NCBI GenBank assembly: GCA_936450465.1
Contig: OW388297.1
Location: 59,772,581 to 59,836,580 of the forward strand
Length of the DNA: 64,000 nt
Origin: Gibbula magus
Taxonomy: Eukaryota > Mollusca > Gastropoda > Trochida > Trochidae
Reading direction: 5' to 3'
Positions 22,901 to 33,959 of the stretch are shown in pieces; positions within the stretch are counted from its first letter, which is position 1; every line of letters begins with the position of its first letter. The position numbers and the translations under genes were made by a program. The notes below the pieces were generated by a model, which saw nothing but the letters and a program-made list of their open reading frames with translations, was not told where the DNA came from and did no database searches.

Positions 22901-23674
22901 TTAACACCTGCCCACCTCCATGTGGTTGATCAGTCTCGCTACATCCGACAGTCTTGGGGCTCGACTGCCTTTTATTATCATCGTGATGACGACTCTGAAG
23001 CTTTTGAGGACACTCTCTGATTAAATGACCCCTTTTCTGGCACAAAAAGCAATTACGGTTTGACATTGAAGGTTTGTGTTGATAACTTGTATTTTGTGAA
23101 ACACCAGCATTATTTGCTCCAGCTTTGACATTATCAAACTTGTTTGAGTACTTACTCTTCTTGGTCCTCTGTTCTCGTTCTTGACCTGTAGATCTCACTT
23201 GTCTTGCATCCCTGTACTGCTCCGCTAGCTGGGCCATCTGTGTTGCAGTCTCTGGTGCTCTCTCCTTGAGAGATAATCCTAAATTTCTCTCCGTGGCATT
23301 CATCAACTGTTCCTTCAAAAGTAAATCTTGTAAATCATTAAAGGTTTCCTCAATTTTACTTAACTGAATCCATTTAGTTAAATAATTGTTAACTGAGCAT
23401 TCCTGATTTTATACCTGAATCCTTCCTCTGTTAGATCATATCTTTTCAGCAAAGCTATCTTCACTTTCTTGTAGTCAGCAGCATCCTGTGGACTTAAGCT
23501 AACATAGACATCCAAGGCTTTTCCTCGAAGTAACAAACTTAAATGAGTAACCCAGTCTGTTCTCTGATATCCCTGACATTCCATTACGCATTCAAATCGT
23601 CTGAGATACGCATCCATATCATCCTCCTGATCATCAAAGCATGGTATCTTTAATTTAAACTTAGGCTGAGATGA
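22878..23674 (-). pseudogene. Gypsy-related gag, capsid and nucleocapsid parts
   Basis: 23674-23378 carries the retrotransposon gag domain: KLKIPCFDDQEDDMDAYLRR near its start, then the WVTHLSLLLRGKALDVY block and the KVKIALLKRYDLTEEGF block. A shift near 23378 leads into 23318-22878, which ends in a single zinc knuckle CFLCQKRGHLIREC (C-x2-C-x4-H-x4-C, all four ligands intact). Gag packages the RNA genome in virus-like particles. The first half of the reading frame lies across the nested LINE at 25375-25742. Confidence 0.8.
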
Positions 23675-23675
23675 C

Positions 23676-25374
23676 AGACAGACAGACATTTTATTCAGTA
23701 ACAGGCCACCGGCCCAAAATACATGTATATTCTTATTTGAATAACATGAGCACATTGTAACATATATTTCATTTAGATTTGTGTTTCTTATGAACAAAGT
23801 ATAGAAACAGACAAACATCCTTCATGATATTGGCATTATTACTTTGTAAAATAGATATGAAATTTATCATAGTAGGAGATTTGCTGAAATATTTTGATAT
23901 GTATTTAGTTCTAATATCACAGTATGCATCACAAACATAAAATACATGCCACTCATCTTCAACAACATAAATACCATTTGCTTCACAAAATAGACAATGC
24001 CTATCATTATATGCAACATTTGTGTATCTACCAGTTTCTACAGCTAGTTTAAAGTTACAACATCGAAATCTGGCAAATATAATTTTTAAATATTGAGGGA
24101 TGTCATTACTAATTAAGTAGCTCTCTACATTTAATAAAGATTTGAAGTGTTTGTAGTACTGACATTTATTATTGCTATCAAGGGATGATTGCCAGGATTG
24201 GGACAAGTTATCATGTAATCTCTGTCTAAATAATTTGATAAATAATGTGTAGTCACCAATTTCCTGGCTTATCCAAACAAATCCAAAGCCAAATTGAAAA
24301 AGAAGGTCTTTAATCTTAGTTGCCCATGAATTTCTACCTTCATTGTCTCGTGATAATAGCATGTAATAACATTGTTTTGGTAATCTATATTCAGGCATGT
24401 GTAAAAGTCTACACCAGTGTTTTACAGCATTGGTTGTATAAGTTAATTGTAAAGGCAACCTTCCACACTCACCCAAGGCCATATTGTTACATGATGATTT
24501 CCCTAGTTTTAAAACATATTTACAAAACTTCACATGGATAGATTCAATAGTATTACAGTAGGATGTGCCCCATATTTCAGATCCATAACAGAGGATAGGT
24601 GATATCATACAATCAAAAATTTTAAATAAATCTGTACAATTGATGTTACCAAGTTTTCATTGAAAATTTTTAACATAGAAAATTGCCTTATTAGCTTGTG
24701 AAGCAAGACAAGATGTAACTTTACTCCACACTAATTTAGGAGTGAACATAGTTCCAAGATACTTATAGAATGAAACGCCCTCTATAACATTACCATTATA
24801 AAACCACTTTTCATATGAGCGCAAGGGACCACCATTTCTAAACACAATAATCTTGGTCTTCTTAAGATTTACCCTCATACCAGTTTGCTCACAAAATTTG
24901 CTAATTACATTTATCTTTTTCTGCAATTGTGCACAGGTATCAGATATGGCTGAAACATCATCAGCAAACATAAGAGAACAGAGATTATTAACAGAAGAAG
25001 AAACTGTAACACCTTTACCTCCTTCCAACTCCATAAGATTACATAGCTTATTTATAAAACTAATGAATATCTGAGGACTCAAAACACAGCCTTGCCGAGT
25101 ACCGATGTTACAAGAAAAACTATTTGAAATACCTTTAGATGTCCTGACTGAGGCTGATAGAGACCTATACATAGATGTTAACAACATAAGAAATTTACCC
25201 TTTATACCAACTTCATAAGTGAGTTTAAAAGGACATCATGCCTTAGAGTATCAAAAGCCTTGGCAAAGTCTACAAAAACACAATAGAATCTACCTCTTTT
25301 TTTACTAATATATTTTTGGATTAAGGACTGCAATGAAAAAAGTTGGTCAATTGTTGAATAATCAGCCCTAAGGC
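23676..25374 (-). mobile_element. 5'-truncated LINE nested in gag
   Basis: A minus-strand non-LTR element carrying only RT and C-terminus, inserted in the gypsy-related gag. CTGAGATGA occurs at both edges (23667-23675 and 25375-25383), a 9-bp target duplication. The 3' end reads AATAAAATGTCTGTCTGTC, with a GGCCGGTGGCC hairpin just before it. RT motifs below show it is a different family from the L2-like LINE next door. The 5' truncation falls in the RT, just before GLRADYSTIDQL. Confidence 0.9.
23769..25374 (-). pseudogene. RT and C-terminal domain of the nested LINE
   Basis: Starting near 25370: GLRADYSTIDQLFSL, then KRGRFYCVFVDFAKAFDTL (about 25250-25300, catalytic Asp). In 25187-24657: GTRQGCVLSPQIFISF, LMFADDVSAISD (catalytic FADD), GMRVNLKKTKIIVF and YKYLGTMFTPK. 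In 24608-23769: SPILCYGSEIWG, a long C-terminus and the finger CLFC...EDEWHVFYVC. Stops near 25190 and 24640 separate the frames. The GCVLSP motif and terminal finger suggest a family related to the plus-strand LINE at 5790, but with FADD instead of YADD. Confidence 0.8.
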
Positions 25375-25742
25375 CTGAGATGATAATGAACTGTTCAACT
25401 CACCCTCACTCACCCTCATCTTGGCAAGGTCAGCTTCCGTCTTAAGTTGCGCCATTTCCATCTCTCTATCCTTCTCCTTTCTGCACTCTCTTTCTCCTGA
25501 GGTCTCAGCTGATGTTCACGCTCTTCTTCCTTAAGTCTCAGTTGATGTTCCCGTTCCTTGGCTCGCTCAACCCGTTCTCTTTTCTCCTTTTCCTTCCAAA
25601 AAGCTGGCTGCTCTTCTACAAAGGTTTGAAAGTCATGGCCCGTCAGTCCCATCATCTTGGTACTTGTAATAACTTTATCAAGCTCCATGGCAGTAGGATA
25701 AAAAAAAGTATTACTTACCTCAGTAGTACAATACAAAGACAC
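25375..25742 (-). pseudogene. Gypsy-related gag, N-terminal part
   Basis: A 108-residue frame whose first half ends FQTFVEEQPAFWKEKEKRER. It then becomes a long charged helix rich in Arg, Glu and Lys (REHQLRLKEEEREHQLR), typical of gag N-termini in this group. The frame runs out near 25416, and gag sequence continues in another frame to 25375, where the nested LINE begins. The rest of gag lies below 23667. Confidence 0.65.
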
Positions 25743-26005
25743 ATGACCTAATGACCTTAATGAGCTTTAAAACTTACCGAGGTCAACAGAATCAGCACTT
25801 CAACATCATTGGAGTTCTGTCTGAGTAATAGATAATCACTACACTAAGAAATTATCACAAGTTTATTTTCCACTCAAAGACAAAGCAAGTCACATTACAA
25901 AATAATTAATACCCGGATTCTCCACCATAGATGTCACAGGCCTTGCTAAATCTAAGAATGGAAAACACACAAATGCAATAAACAAAGTTTATTCAAGAAC
26001 AAAAC

Positions 26006-27155
26006 ATAAGATAAGATAAGATAAGATAATATTTATTGTCCCAATAGGGAAATTTGTTGTGTATAATTACAATTCTCCAGCATACAAACATACAAATATC
26101 ATTAAAAAACAATACATATTAACACGGTTTACATAGACTAGAATATGCTATACATGAAAGTGTTTATCGTGCAATATTGCACTTATCAGAATTTATTTCT
26201 CTAATGCTGCAAGGAATGAATGATTGGCGAAACCTGTTTGTTCTAAAGGTCGGCATTCGCAGTCTACGTCCAGAAGGTAGTATTGAATATTCCGAAAAAA
26301 GAGGATGCGTAGAATCACCTTAAATTTTGTTTGCTTTTTTTGATAACTGCTGCTCATAACAACTGCCGATAGTTTCAATGGGAAGCCCAATGATTTTAGA
26401 AGCCGTATTAACGATTTTTGCCAATTTGTTTTTGTTTTGAACAGACAGGTTTCCGTACCAACTTAAAAAGTTAAACGTTATGACATTTTGAATGAAGGCT
26501 CTGTAAAATAACATCATGATGGTTTGGTCAATTTGGGAATGTTTTAGTTTCCACAGGAAATGTAAACGTTGCTGTCCCTTCTTATATATTTTCTCAGTGT
26601 TCTCATTCCAAGAGAGGGTAGAATCAAGGATAGTACCCAAATACTTATATTCATTTACTCTTTCTATATCATTTCCATCAATGCTTACAGCATCTAATGT
26701 AGACTTCGTTCTTCTAAAATCAATAACCATTTCCTTAGTTTTTTGAACGTTCAAATGTAAAGAATTAGCTTTACACCAATCTATAAATCTTAACATCTCA
26801 GATCTGTAAGCAAATTCCGATTCTCTAATTAGGAGCAGCATCATCAGCAAATTTAATGGTGAAACATGAATCAGCATTTGAAGAACAGTCATTTGTGTAC
26901 AAGATAAACAAAATTGGTGAAACAACACAACCCTGTGGGGCGCCAGTAGAAGTACTTACAGTTGAAGATTTAACACTATTAACTTGTACAAATTGCTGTC
27001 TGTTAACAAGGAAGGAATTTATCCATTTAATGAGTTCACATTCATATGAGAAAGCTTATCAATTAACAGATGAGGTTGAATGGTATTGAAGGCAGATGCA
27101 AAAGTGCTTATAGATGTTATTTAAGAGTGTTTTTAAACATAGTTAAACAATCAAC
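26006..27155 (-). mobile_element. Rex1-like LINE, 5'-truncated
   Basis: A minus-strand element whose 3' end reads AATTTCCCTATTGGGACAAT, then AAATATTATC and a (TTATC)n tail (26006-26030). The same pentamer tail is characteristic of Rex1. Coding starts near 27115 with FASAFNTIQPHLLI, passes through STGAPQGCVVSPILFILYTND (about 26900-26960) and KFADDAA (about 26840-26855), and continues in 26928-26193. It lies just upstream of the gypsy-related element's gag. The 5' boundary is blurred by adjoining A/C-rich repeat sequence. Confidence 0.85.
26193..27115 (-). pseudogene. Rex1-like reverse transcriptase, C-terminal half
   Basis: RT motifs run from SAFNTI (catalytic Asp already lost to truncation or mutation) through PQGCVVSPILF and FADDAA. 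After a frameshift near 26830 come NSLHLNVQKTKEMVIDFRR, YKYLGTILDSTLSWNENT, KKGQQRLHFLWKLK, FNFLSWYGNLSVQNKNKLAK and ASKIIG, the thumb and C-terminal blocks that mark Rex1 relatives. Two frames overlap at 26320-26390. Not functional. Confidence 0.8.
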
Positions 27156-27262
27156 ATGTAATGCATTCACTCAAACTACATACAACTCACAACCTCAACT
27201 TCTCAAATCAGCATACAACACATGCGCACTCAACATACTCATATCAATCACCTCATCTACAT

Positions 27263-28449
27263 ACATGTAACACATTCATCTATGCAAAGCCTACCATCCG
27301 CACATCCTCACTTGAACGTTCATGTTACACACCTCAGCAAAGCATACACCAACACATCAAAGCTTACACATCAACAAAGCATACCTATATCATAGCATAC
27401 AACTCAAAACAGCATACTAACCACACAAGCATACTGATCACCAAAGCATATACTTCAGAACATCACACATGTGAAAATAAACAATACATTTTCATTCACA
27501 TGAATAAATACACATATTCAACAATATGAACAATACCTCTTTCAGTTTCACAACACACAATTATATAACAGGTACACAATGATAATATTCCCCAAAAACA
27601 AATCTTCCACTTTATGGAAACAGTTCAAGTCATATACTTGAATGAATTATTTCATGAGAGTCCACAACACTTATCAGCTCTAAACTGCTGACCCTTCAAG
27701 GCGTAGTAAGGTGTCCTCAATGACATCACCATAACGTGACTGATGTAACTTGTAGATAGCATGTAGCTATAGGTAGGTCACCACAACGTGACTGAAGTGT
27801 CATCATAAAGATGTATGTCACCATAACGTGACTGACGCAACATCACCATACCGTCGCTGGTGAATCCCAAAACTCCTCAGTGTACCCCTCAGCTGGATAT
27901 CTGTCACCAGGTGGATCGTACGTCACACCCTCGGAGAGACTGTAACTGACGTCACACAGACGTCACAGATCATGGACTGGTCAGAACACCATCTCCGACA
28001 CCAAGGCAATAAAGCTAGCGCACCATGCCTCAAGTCCCATGCTCCAACACTGTAAAACACATGTTTTACTATAAAGTTTCACCATGTTTCAAAATATGGT
28101 CATAAGACATCACATAATTTCATCATAGCATGATTCATATTCACACAATGAACATTTTCATGAAATACCACAGATTGTCATACACAATTGTAACAACTGT
28201 GCAAAAGCAACATAATATATAAAACATGTTATACATCAACTTGAAACACCACATCAAATTACTTCATAATGTGTATATGCACCAACATGTACAAACCTTG
28301 ATATTTATCACCCTGTCATAACACATTTTGTCACACAGATGAAAAATGCAACAACATGTAAAAACGATATAATACAAAAAGCATACATGTTACAAAGTTC
28401 ACATTTCATAAGAATCACTCAATGTCAAAGTTTACTAACGGCTCGTACA
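27263..28449. repeat. 1.19-kb interspersed repeat, copy 2
   Basis: Same orientation as 14263-15447 and nearly identical, with scattered substitutions and small indels. The CRE palindrome is conserved at 27947-27954, as are the three AACGTGACTGA-type motifs (about 27726-27838). About 100 bp of similarly A/C-rich sequence to its left (27155-27262) has no counterpart at copy 1. The right edge at GGCTCGTACA is sharp; the sequence beyond differs from that beyond copy 1. Confidence 0.8.
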
Positions 28450-28629
28450 TATGCAAAACAGTTATGAACATTTTTAACTGTTGAACTTGAACTTTTCTAT
28501 TGGTTCCTTGGTTTGAATACTGTAGTGAACAATTAACACAAAACTTTAAAAGTCACTCTCAAAGCATTTATCTGCTTATTATCATGCCATGAAACCTTAA
28601 GAGTTCAAAATCTTCAAGATTAGTCTTCA

Positions 28630-29440
28630 GGTTCAGTAAAGTGCTATGGTCACACGGCTAGAACGACGAAGACCCTCAGACACTGACAGTCCAGGACTAG
28701 AACCTGAGAGGTAGGCACCGAGGTGTCACATCTGACATGGCCATCGAAACACTGGGTTCAGGCATACACACTGAATCATCACCTAACATCACAGACTGAG
28801 ATTGATTTGGCACAAGAGGGGTTATCACCTCTGTGACATTTGGTACATTAGACTTCACCACTACGGGTTCGGTCACATTTACCTCGATCTCACACTTCAT
28901 TTCACATCTCAACCTCACTTTGTCAAGCTGACAATGTGATATAACAGCATCAGTCAACTGGACTTTGTACGACACGGGACCGATTTGCTCTACGGCAATA
29001 CCAGGTAACCACTTTCATCAGGGCGAAAATTTAACACATACACAAGATCACCGACTCGAATATCACAATACTTGGCACGAGCATCGTGGCTAATCTTCTG
29101 TTTTCTTGTTGCACGCGTCGACTGACATCAGGGTGAAGTAGTTCAAGGTGCGATCTTGGTCTTCTACCTAGCAGTAGCTCAGCTGGGGACACGCCGATCG
29201 TGGCTTGTGGTGTCACTCTGTACTTGAACAAGAATCGAGAGACTCTTGTCTCAATACTTCCTTCAGTAATTCTCTTCATTCAATTCTTGACAGCTCTTTC
29301 AGCTAAACCGTTGGACGCTGGATGATATGGTGCGCCACAAACATGCTGGATACCATTCTTCTTCATGAAGACTGTGAACTCTTCACTGCTGAAGCAAGTC
29401 CAATTATCCGTGACGACAGTCCCTGGTAGTCAAGATCCAT
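28630..29440 (-). pseudogene. Second gypsy-like integrase fragment
   Basis: Reading down from about 29420: VVTDNWTCFSSEEFTVF (second catalytic Asp), GAPYHPASNGLAERAVKN (catalytic Glu), an in-frame TGA just after it, then KRITEGSIETRVSRFLFKYR, TIGVSPAELLLGRRPRS and LHPDVSRRVQQ. After a shift near 29030, 28975-28640 gives VSYKVQLTDAVI, KVRLR and a final GLRRSSR block, the usual polyprotein end. Core and C-terminal pieces of a standard gypsy integrase are present but broken. It is from a different family than the element at 20265-25950, whose integrase C-terminus is of another type. Confidence 0.8.
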
Positions 29441-31875
29441 ATTTTGCCACCATACCATTCCGCATGCTACAGACTTCATCCTGTAATGCCGGGGTGAGCT
29501 TCATGGAGTGTGTTCATCACTCGCTGTCGACCTTTTGTTGGCACGACGATACGATTTCCCCAAAATATACATCCAGATTGTACATTAAGTTCATCTCTTC
29601 TCTTCAGTTTCGTTCAAAATAGTTGCGATCTAATATTGTTGTTTGAAAACATTTATCGATACATTGTATTCAACGACCACGACAAAGGTTTAAGCTGATC
29701 ATCAATCTTTTAATAATTTGTTTCTGAAAATAAAAGGTAAACGCGGACAACTGGCCAACATGTAAACAAAGCATTAATCATTTAGAATTAATAATGCATT
29801 TATTTTAGGATACAGTCATTGTAAAAAGTGCTCATTTAACATTTCACGACCCATAGCGATAGGACCCAATTTCCAAATTTATTTTAAATATTAAATGTTG
29901 TCAACAACCAATTAGCTTCAAAGGGGTTATGTTAATTAAGAGATCACTTGTAGATTCGATTTTACTTTCGGAATTAAGTACGTCAATGGTTGTAAAATAA
30001 CCTGTTGCACTTTCCCACAGAATTTAGGAATTTGTATCAAACATACTTGTTATTCAAAAGTGAAGGTCATGTAGCCGTTTATGATTTATAATCGACATAG
30101 CGTTTATGGGTGGGCTATATTGGTACATAAATATATTAATATCATTATATCAACATAAGTTTTGTTGTAAGAAAAGTCGTATTCATTTGAAAACTTTAAT
30201 TTCACACCCACACGGGTATAAGTATAACTACAAATGATTAACAAAATATAAGAACTAAACTGTTTATTATGTCTTTAATACAGTTTTAAATTAAAATACA
30301 AGAACAAATCGATGGTTCATAGTGAGCGGAATTAGCCTTTGTAATTTATACAGGATGATTTACAGAAGTTTATTTCAACTCACCTTATGATATAAGGTCA
30401 TTCATTTAATGTATCTAAAATAAAATAAAAGTTAGGAATAATACATCCAGTAGAATGATAATCGAAATAATGTCAATAAAATAACAAAATATGGTGAATA
30501 TATCACAGTAAAGCTGTGAAAGAAGGTAATGCATGTATTTACTAAACCTGTTAGAAGATATGTATAAGCCAAATTACTGTTCACTCAGTAAATTCGCTTT
30601 AAAATAAAATAAAGTTGAAATAAGTTTTTTTCACTGAAATAGAGGACCATTAAGGTCCACATACTCGATAAAATAATTCTATTCAATTAAATCAGTGTGC
30701 AAAGCTTTGTTATAATTTACGACAAATTTACTGTAAATTATCGATAGCAATCGGAATTTCCATCGAGGTTCACAACAACGTTCAAACATCCAATTGCTAA
30801 GTCGTCTCAAGAGCTGAGCGACACGGAACAGTAGGATAAGTCGCTAGATGTAAGGACGGACTTAGGGAACGTATAACATTACAGCTAGTTTTAACTAGAT
30901 TGTATGTTTTGTTGATCGCTCGAAAAGTTCGAAAGTTCACTCTTCATTCATGTAGATGTGCGTATGGATGCATCTCTTACCATGGAGGCATAACAGCATC
31001 TCACTAAACACCAAAAGAAGAATAAGAAAATAACCCTTAATAACAGTTTCTATTTTGAATAATACAATTTCAAAACTCTCATTTTATTGTCTGTATGTTG
31101 AAACTATAAGGAACGCAAATCGGCAAGTTAACAAAAACATCGTATTAATGTCACTAGATTTTATGAATGATGTCTGGTGATCGTGACGTCATTTGAATAG
31201 CTGTACGTAACTATAGTTGCTTTGCTTTGGCTCTGTAACACCCTGACAACAATGATACTGAGGAGAACAGTTACATACAGTTCTGCAGCGAGATTTATCT
31301 AGTGAAATTGTTATGAGCAATGTCCTTCGCCGATGTAGTAACATTGACAGCATAAATTGCTAACGGAACCGGGGAGTTCCGACATTTTTAGTAAACGTTT
31401 AAATTTTGTGTCAGTATTGACAGCTACCTTGAAGCATTTTTTATTCATATATTATATCTTTGTATGGTATCTTCTGTAACAACATACAGACATGACCAAT
31501 GCCTCCACAACCTGGAAAACTTACGTGTCGACACGAAGCTATTGTTTTCATTCTAAACAATTAAACCCATACCTCAAAAACGTGAAGAAAATATCAAAAT
31601 GTACCAACAAGGATTACAATGTAGTCGTAATAATACTCGACTGACATCTGTCACATGAAGTTTATTCCTTCTGAATTTAAAATCTACATTAAACTAAGGT
31701 TGCGCCAAGTTGAGTCACAAAGCAATGCAAATGCCGATCAAATCAGAAGAGCCCTAACGAGATTACATGTCAAGGGAACTAACTCTGAATCAACCAAGTG
31801 ATATTGATTGACAGTAAATTGTGATAGAAGCGTCTGCACAAAATAACCATAAGACTTTATGTGATAAAACGTGTC
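29441..31875. other. Non-coding stretch, nothing recognised
   Basis: AT-rich DNA with scattered stops in all frames. A short open frame at 29365-29622 on the plus strand is the complement of the integrase fragment. I see no splice-flanked exon, RNA gene or repeat pair here. Confidence 0.45.
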
Positions 31876-31879
31876 TGTA

Positions 31880-32125
31880 GAATTGAGGTGAGGTGAGGTG
31901 AGTTGGGGTTTAACGCTGCTTTCAAGAGCATTTCACTCATATCGCGGCTGCTAGTATTATGGCAGGGAGAAAGCTCGAACGCCATGTGGCTATGCTTTGC
32001 GCTGAAACCTGAGAGCATTTGCAGAAACTAGCGAACCATGGGTGATACTACGCTGAATTTCAGTGTAGCATTGCACCCAGACCTTACTGCGTGTAGAACA
32101 GTTCTCAACTGCAGACAAAGTTGCT
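31880..32125 (-). mobile_element. tRNA-SINE copy lacking its tRNA head
   Basis: Matches the SINE at 55962-56279 in the same orientation (element on the minus strand), including TTTAACGC(T/C)GCTTTCAAGAG, GCTGCTAGTATTA, GCGAACCATGGGTG and TTCAGTGTAGCATTGCACCC. The tail here is (GGTGA)n instead of (GAGT)n. Similarity stops before the tRNA-like region, so this copy is 5'-truncated. Confidence 0.85.
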
Positions 32126-32869
32126 GTCTGCTGTTGCTGATGGCTGTATGGGGATCGTCCTCGATGACGAAATGTGCTTGGTTACCATGAGTAAGGCTAC
32201 ACAGTGAACGCCCAGTGAAGCCATACAGGACTTTCTAAACGTACAGGTTACTCAAATATCGTCCTTGTAATTTACATCCAAATTAGTACAATGGACGTAC
32301 GAAGGAGCATTTACTTAGAAAAGGATTTCCCCGTCTTGTCCATTGTTAAGTAGCCCAAGGGTCGTACAAAGGACGTGGCTCTGTTTAAAGGTGTCTTTAC
32401 ACAGACATAAGGACCATTGGGCATCCGCTGTGCGACCAAAATACATGGTCTCATCCATAGATGCTCAAGGGAGGAATAATGGTTGATAAGGTCGGTAGGA
32501 GAGGGCACACAGAATGTTGAGAAATGCGCATGATCACCAAGGACAGCTAACAACAAAATTGTTAAACATGCTCAAAACTTCTACAGAGACGAGACCGGTT
32601 GCTCATTGGCTACTCCAATGAGACTGAAAGGTGCACAGAACGATCAATGATCACCATATAAAAAAGTCACGAATGTTGGGATCTTCATCCCTCACATATT
32701 GTGGTGGCACGTGGTCCTGTGCATAGCTCAGTCGACCGCTATCAGTGAAGTTCAGCAGCAACGGGCGTGGCTCGCTGGATGGGTGGGTTACCCGCCTCAT
32801 TGCTGAATAAAAACTGAGAGTTTGAAGGGTGATTCCCTGCCCCACACTGAGACATGAGTTGAGAGGCTC

Positions 32870-33155
32870 GTGGTGTCACCTTAGGCAAGGGACTTTATTC
32901 GAAATGTACCTCTGTTCACTCAGCAGTACAATTGAGTGCCTGGTTTGGAAGTGAAGGCAATGTGACTGATAACCTTCGAGCGCCTCAATTGGCAGCCCAG
33001 GTTGCATACTCCAAGGGGAGTTGAGAATGAAAAAAGGAACGACATTGGTCCTTATTACAGGGTAATAATGTGAATTAATAGCGCCACTGAGCATCTTGAC
33101 AGTGGATATTAGGCGCTCTATAAATGAATTGTTAGTATTTATTATTATTATATTC
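32870..33155 (+). mobile_element. SINE with L2-like 3' end
   Basis: About 32873-32960 resembles the conserved SINE body CACCTTRGGCAAGGGACTTTA, followed by CCTCTGTTCACTCAGC. The 3' end (33090-33155) reads TGAGCATCTTGACAGTGGAT, ATTAGGCGCTCTATAAAT and then (ATT)n. That matches the 3' end of the L2-like LINE at 17098 in layout and most bases, so this SINE probably used an L2-type RT. Its 5' head was not resolved. Confidence 0.65.
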
Positions 33156-33481
33156 CATTGTTTTTTATGCCAACCATTTACCATAGATAATCGCCAAGTT
33201 TGACCCCCTTTGACCAAAGTAAGCTTGGGTATATAGCTGTCATTTAGTCTGTCCGTCCTTACGTCTGTTCGTCGATCTGGTCATTTTTTTCAAAAAACAC
33301 GTTTTCAAGTGATGATGGGTGATAACATCTTCTATCCTTTTTTATAACATGTGATTCAAAATAGGGAATATCATCAAAATAAATCCACAATACAGTTATG
33401 TCGTAGTGTTGATCATCGAGGGTCCAAATACTTTCCTGTTTGAAAGTGTTATCTGAGGTCTCAAGATGACTACTCACCAGT

Positions 33482-33600
33482 AAAGTGTCAATAGTGTGAG
33501 TGTGCCCACCACGAGCCCGGATGAAAGCGTCGACCCTTCATCTCATGTCTGCAGTGAGTCTACGAATTCGTTACTAAGGCAACTGCTGCCACTCACAATG
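33482..33600 (-). pseudogene. Tc1-like transposase C-terminal fragment
   Basis: Minus-strand translation gives RIRRLTADMR, stop, then RVDAFIRARGGHT, the usual end of a Tc1-like (DD34E) transposase. An upstream piece reads LADLELHCEWQQLP. One stop replaces the Arg after DMR. It sits back to back with a second Tc1-like fragment on the other strand. Confidence 0.65.
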
Positions 33601-33627
33601 CAACTCTAAATCAGCAAGAACCTTTGG

Positions 33628-33955
33628 ATGAGGATTCAAGCTTTGGATTCAACGACCTATGATGTCCGATATATGTTCCAAAGGATTACAAGATCGTTAC
33701 TTATAGCAAACATGAGCAGTTGGGTGTTCGCATTCTTGCATGACAATGCGAGGTCACATGCTGCGCCTGTTGTAAACAACCTCTTTGTGCAGCTGAAGAT
33801 CAGGCTTTTCCCATGGTCGGAAGTTTCCCCAGATCTCAATCCTATTGAGCATGTTTGGGATAGGATGGGGAGCAGACATCAACCTGGTATCGCCCATGAG
33901 GAGTAGATGTCAAACCTGTGCCGATGCTCGCGGTGGTAACACTGGATACTGATTT
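33628..33955 (+). pseudogene. Tc1-like transposase catalytic-end fragment
   Basis: Encodes FLHDNARSHAA (second catalytic Asp), then FPWSEVSPDLNPIEHVWDRMG (Asp-Leu-Asn-Pro-Ile-Glu, third acidic residue). After a frame change comes RCQTCADARGGNTGY with its stop. The N-terminal HTH and first Asp are missing. Tc1 elements move by cut and paste at TA sites; no terminal repeats are visible around it. Confidence 0.8.
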
Positions 33956-33959
33956 GTGA

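Larger units (their letters stand above)
20265..25950 (-). mobile_element. Gypsy-related retroelement with integrase before RT (Gmr1-like)
   Basis: On the minus strand, from high to low coordinates: gag, a CCHC knuckle, a DTG protease, an integrase remnant, reverse transcriptase, RNase H. RT and RNase H are of Ty3/gypsy type, but integrase precedes RT as in Ty1/copia. That order is known from the Gmr1 group of gypsy-like elements. The element is broken by many stops, an internal integrase deletion and a nested LINE (23676-25374). A Rex1-like LINE adjoins its 5' side and an L2-like LINE its 3' side. No LTR pair was identified; TGGTGGAGAATCCGGG (minus strand, about 25915-25930) is a possible primer-binding region. 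Confidence 0.75.

Noticed and set aside
14263..28449. The two 1.19-kb repeats as the LTRs of the gypsy-related element between them.
   Set aside because: No primer-binding site or polypurine tract adjoins the inner edges, the flanks lack a matching short duplication, and unrelated LINE sequence abuts both copies.
32311..32556. Minus-strand 81-residue frame as a protein.
   Set aside because: No domain, no neighbouring exon and no conserved motif; it lies between SINE copies.
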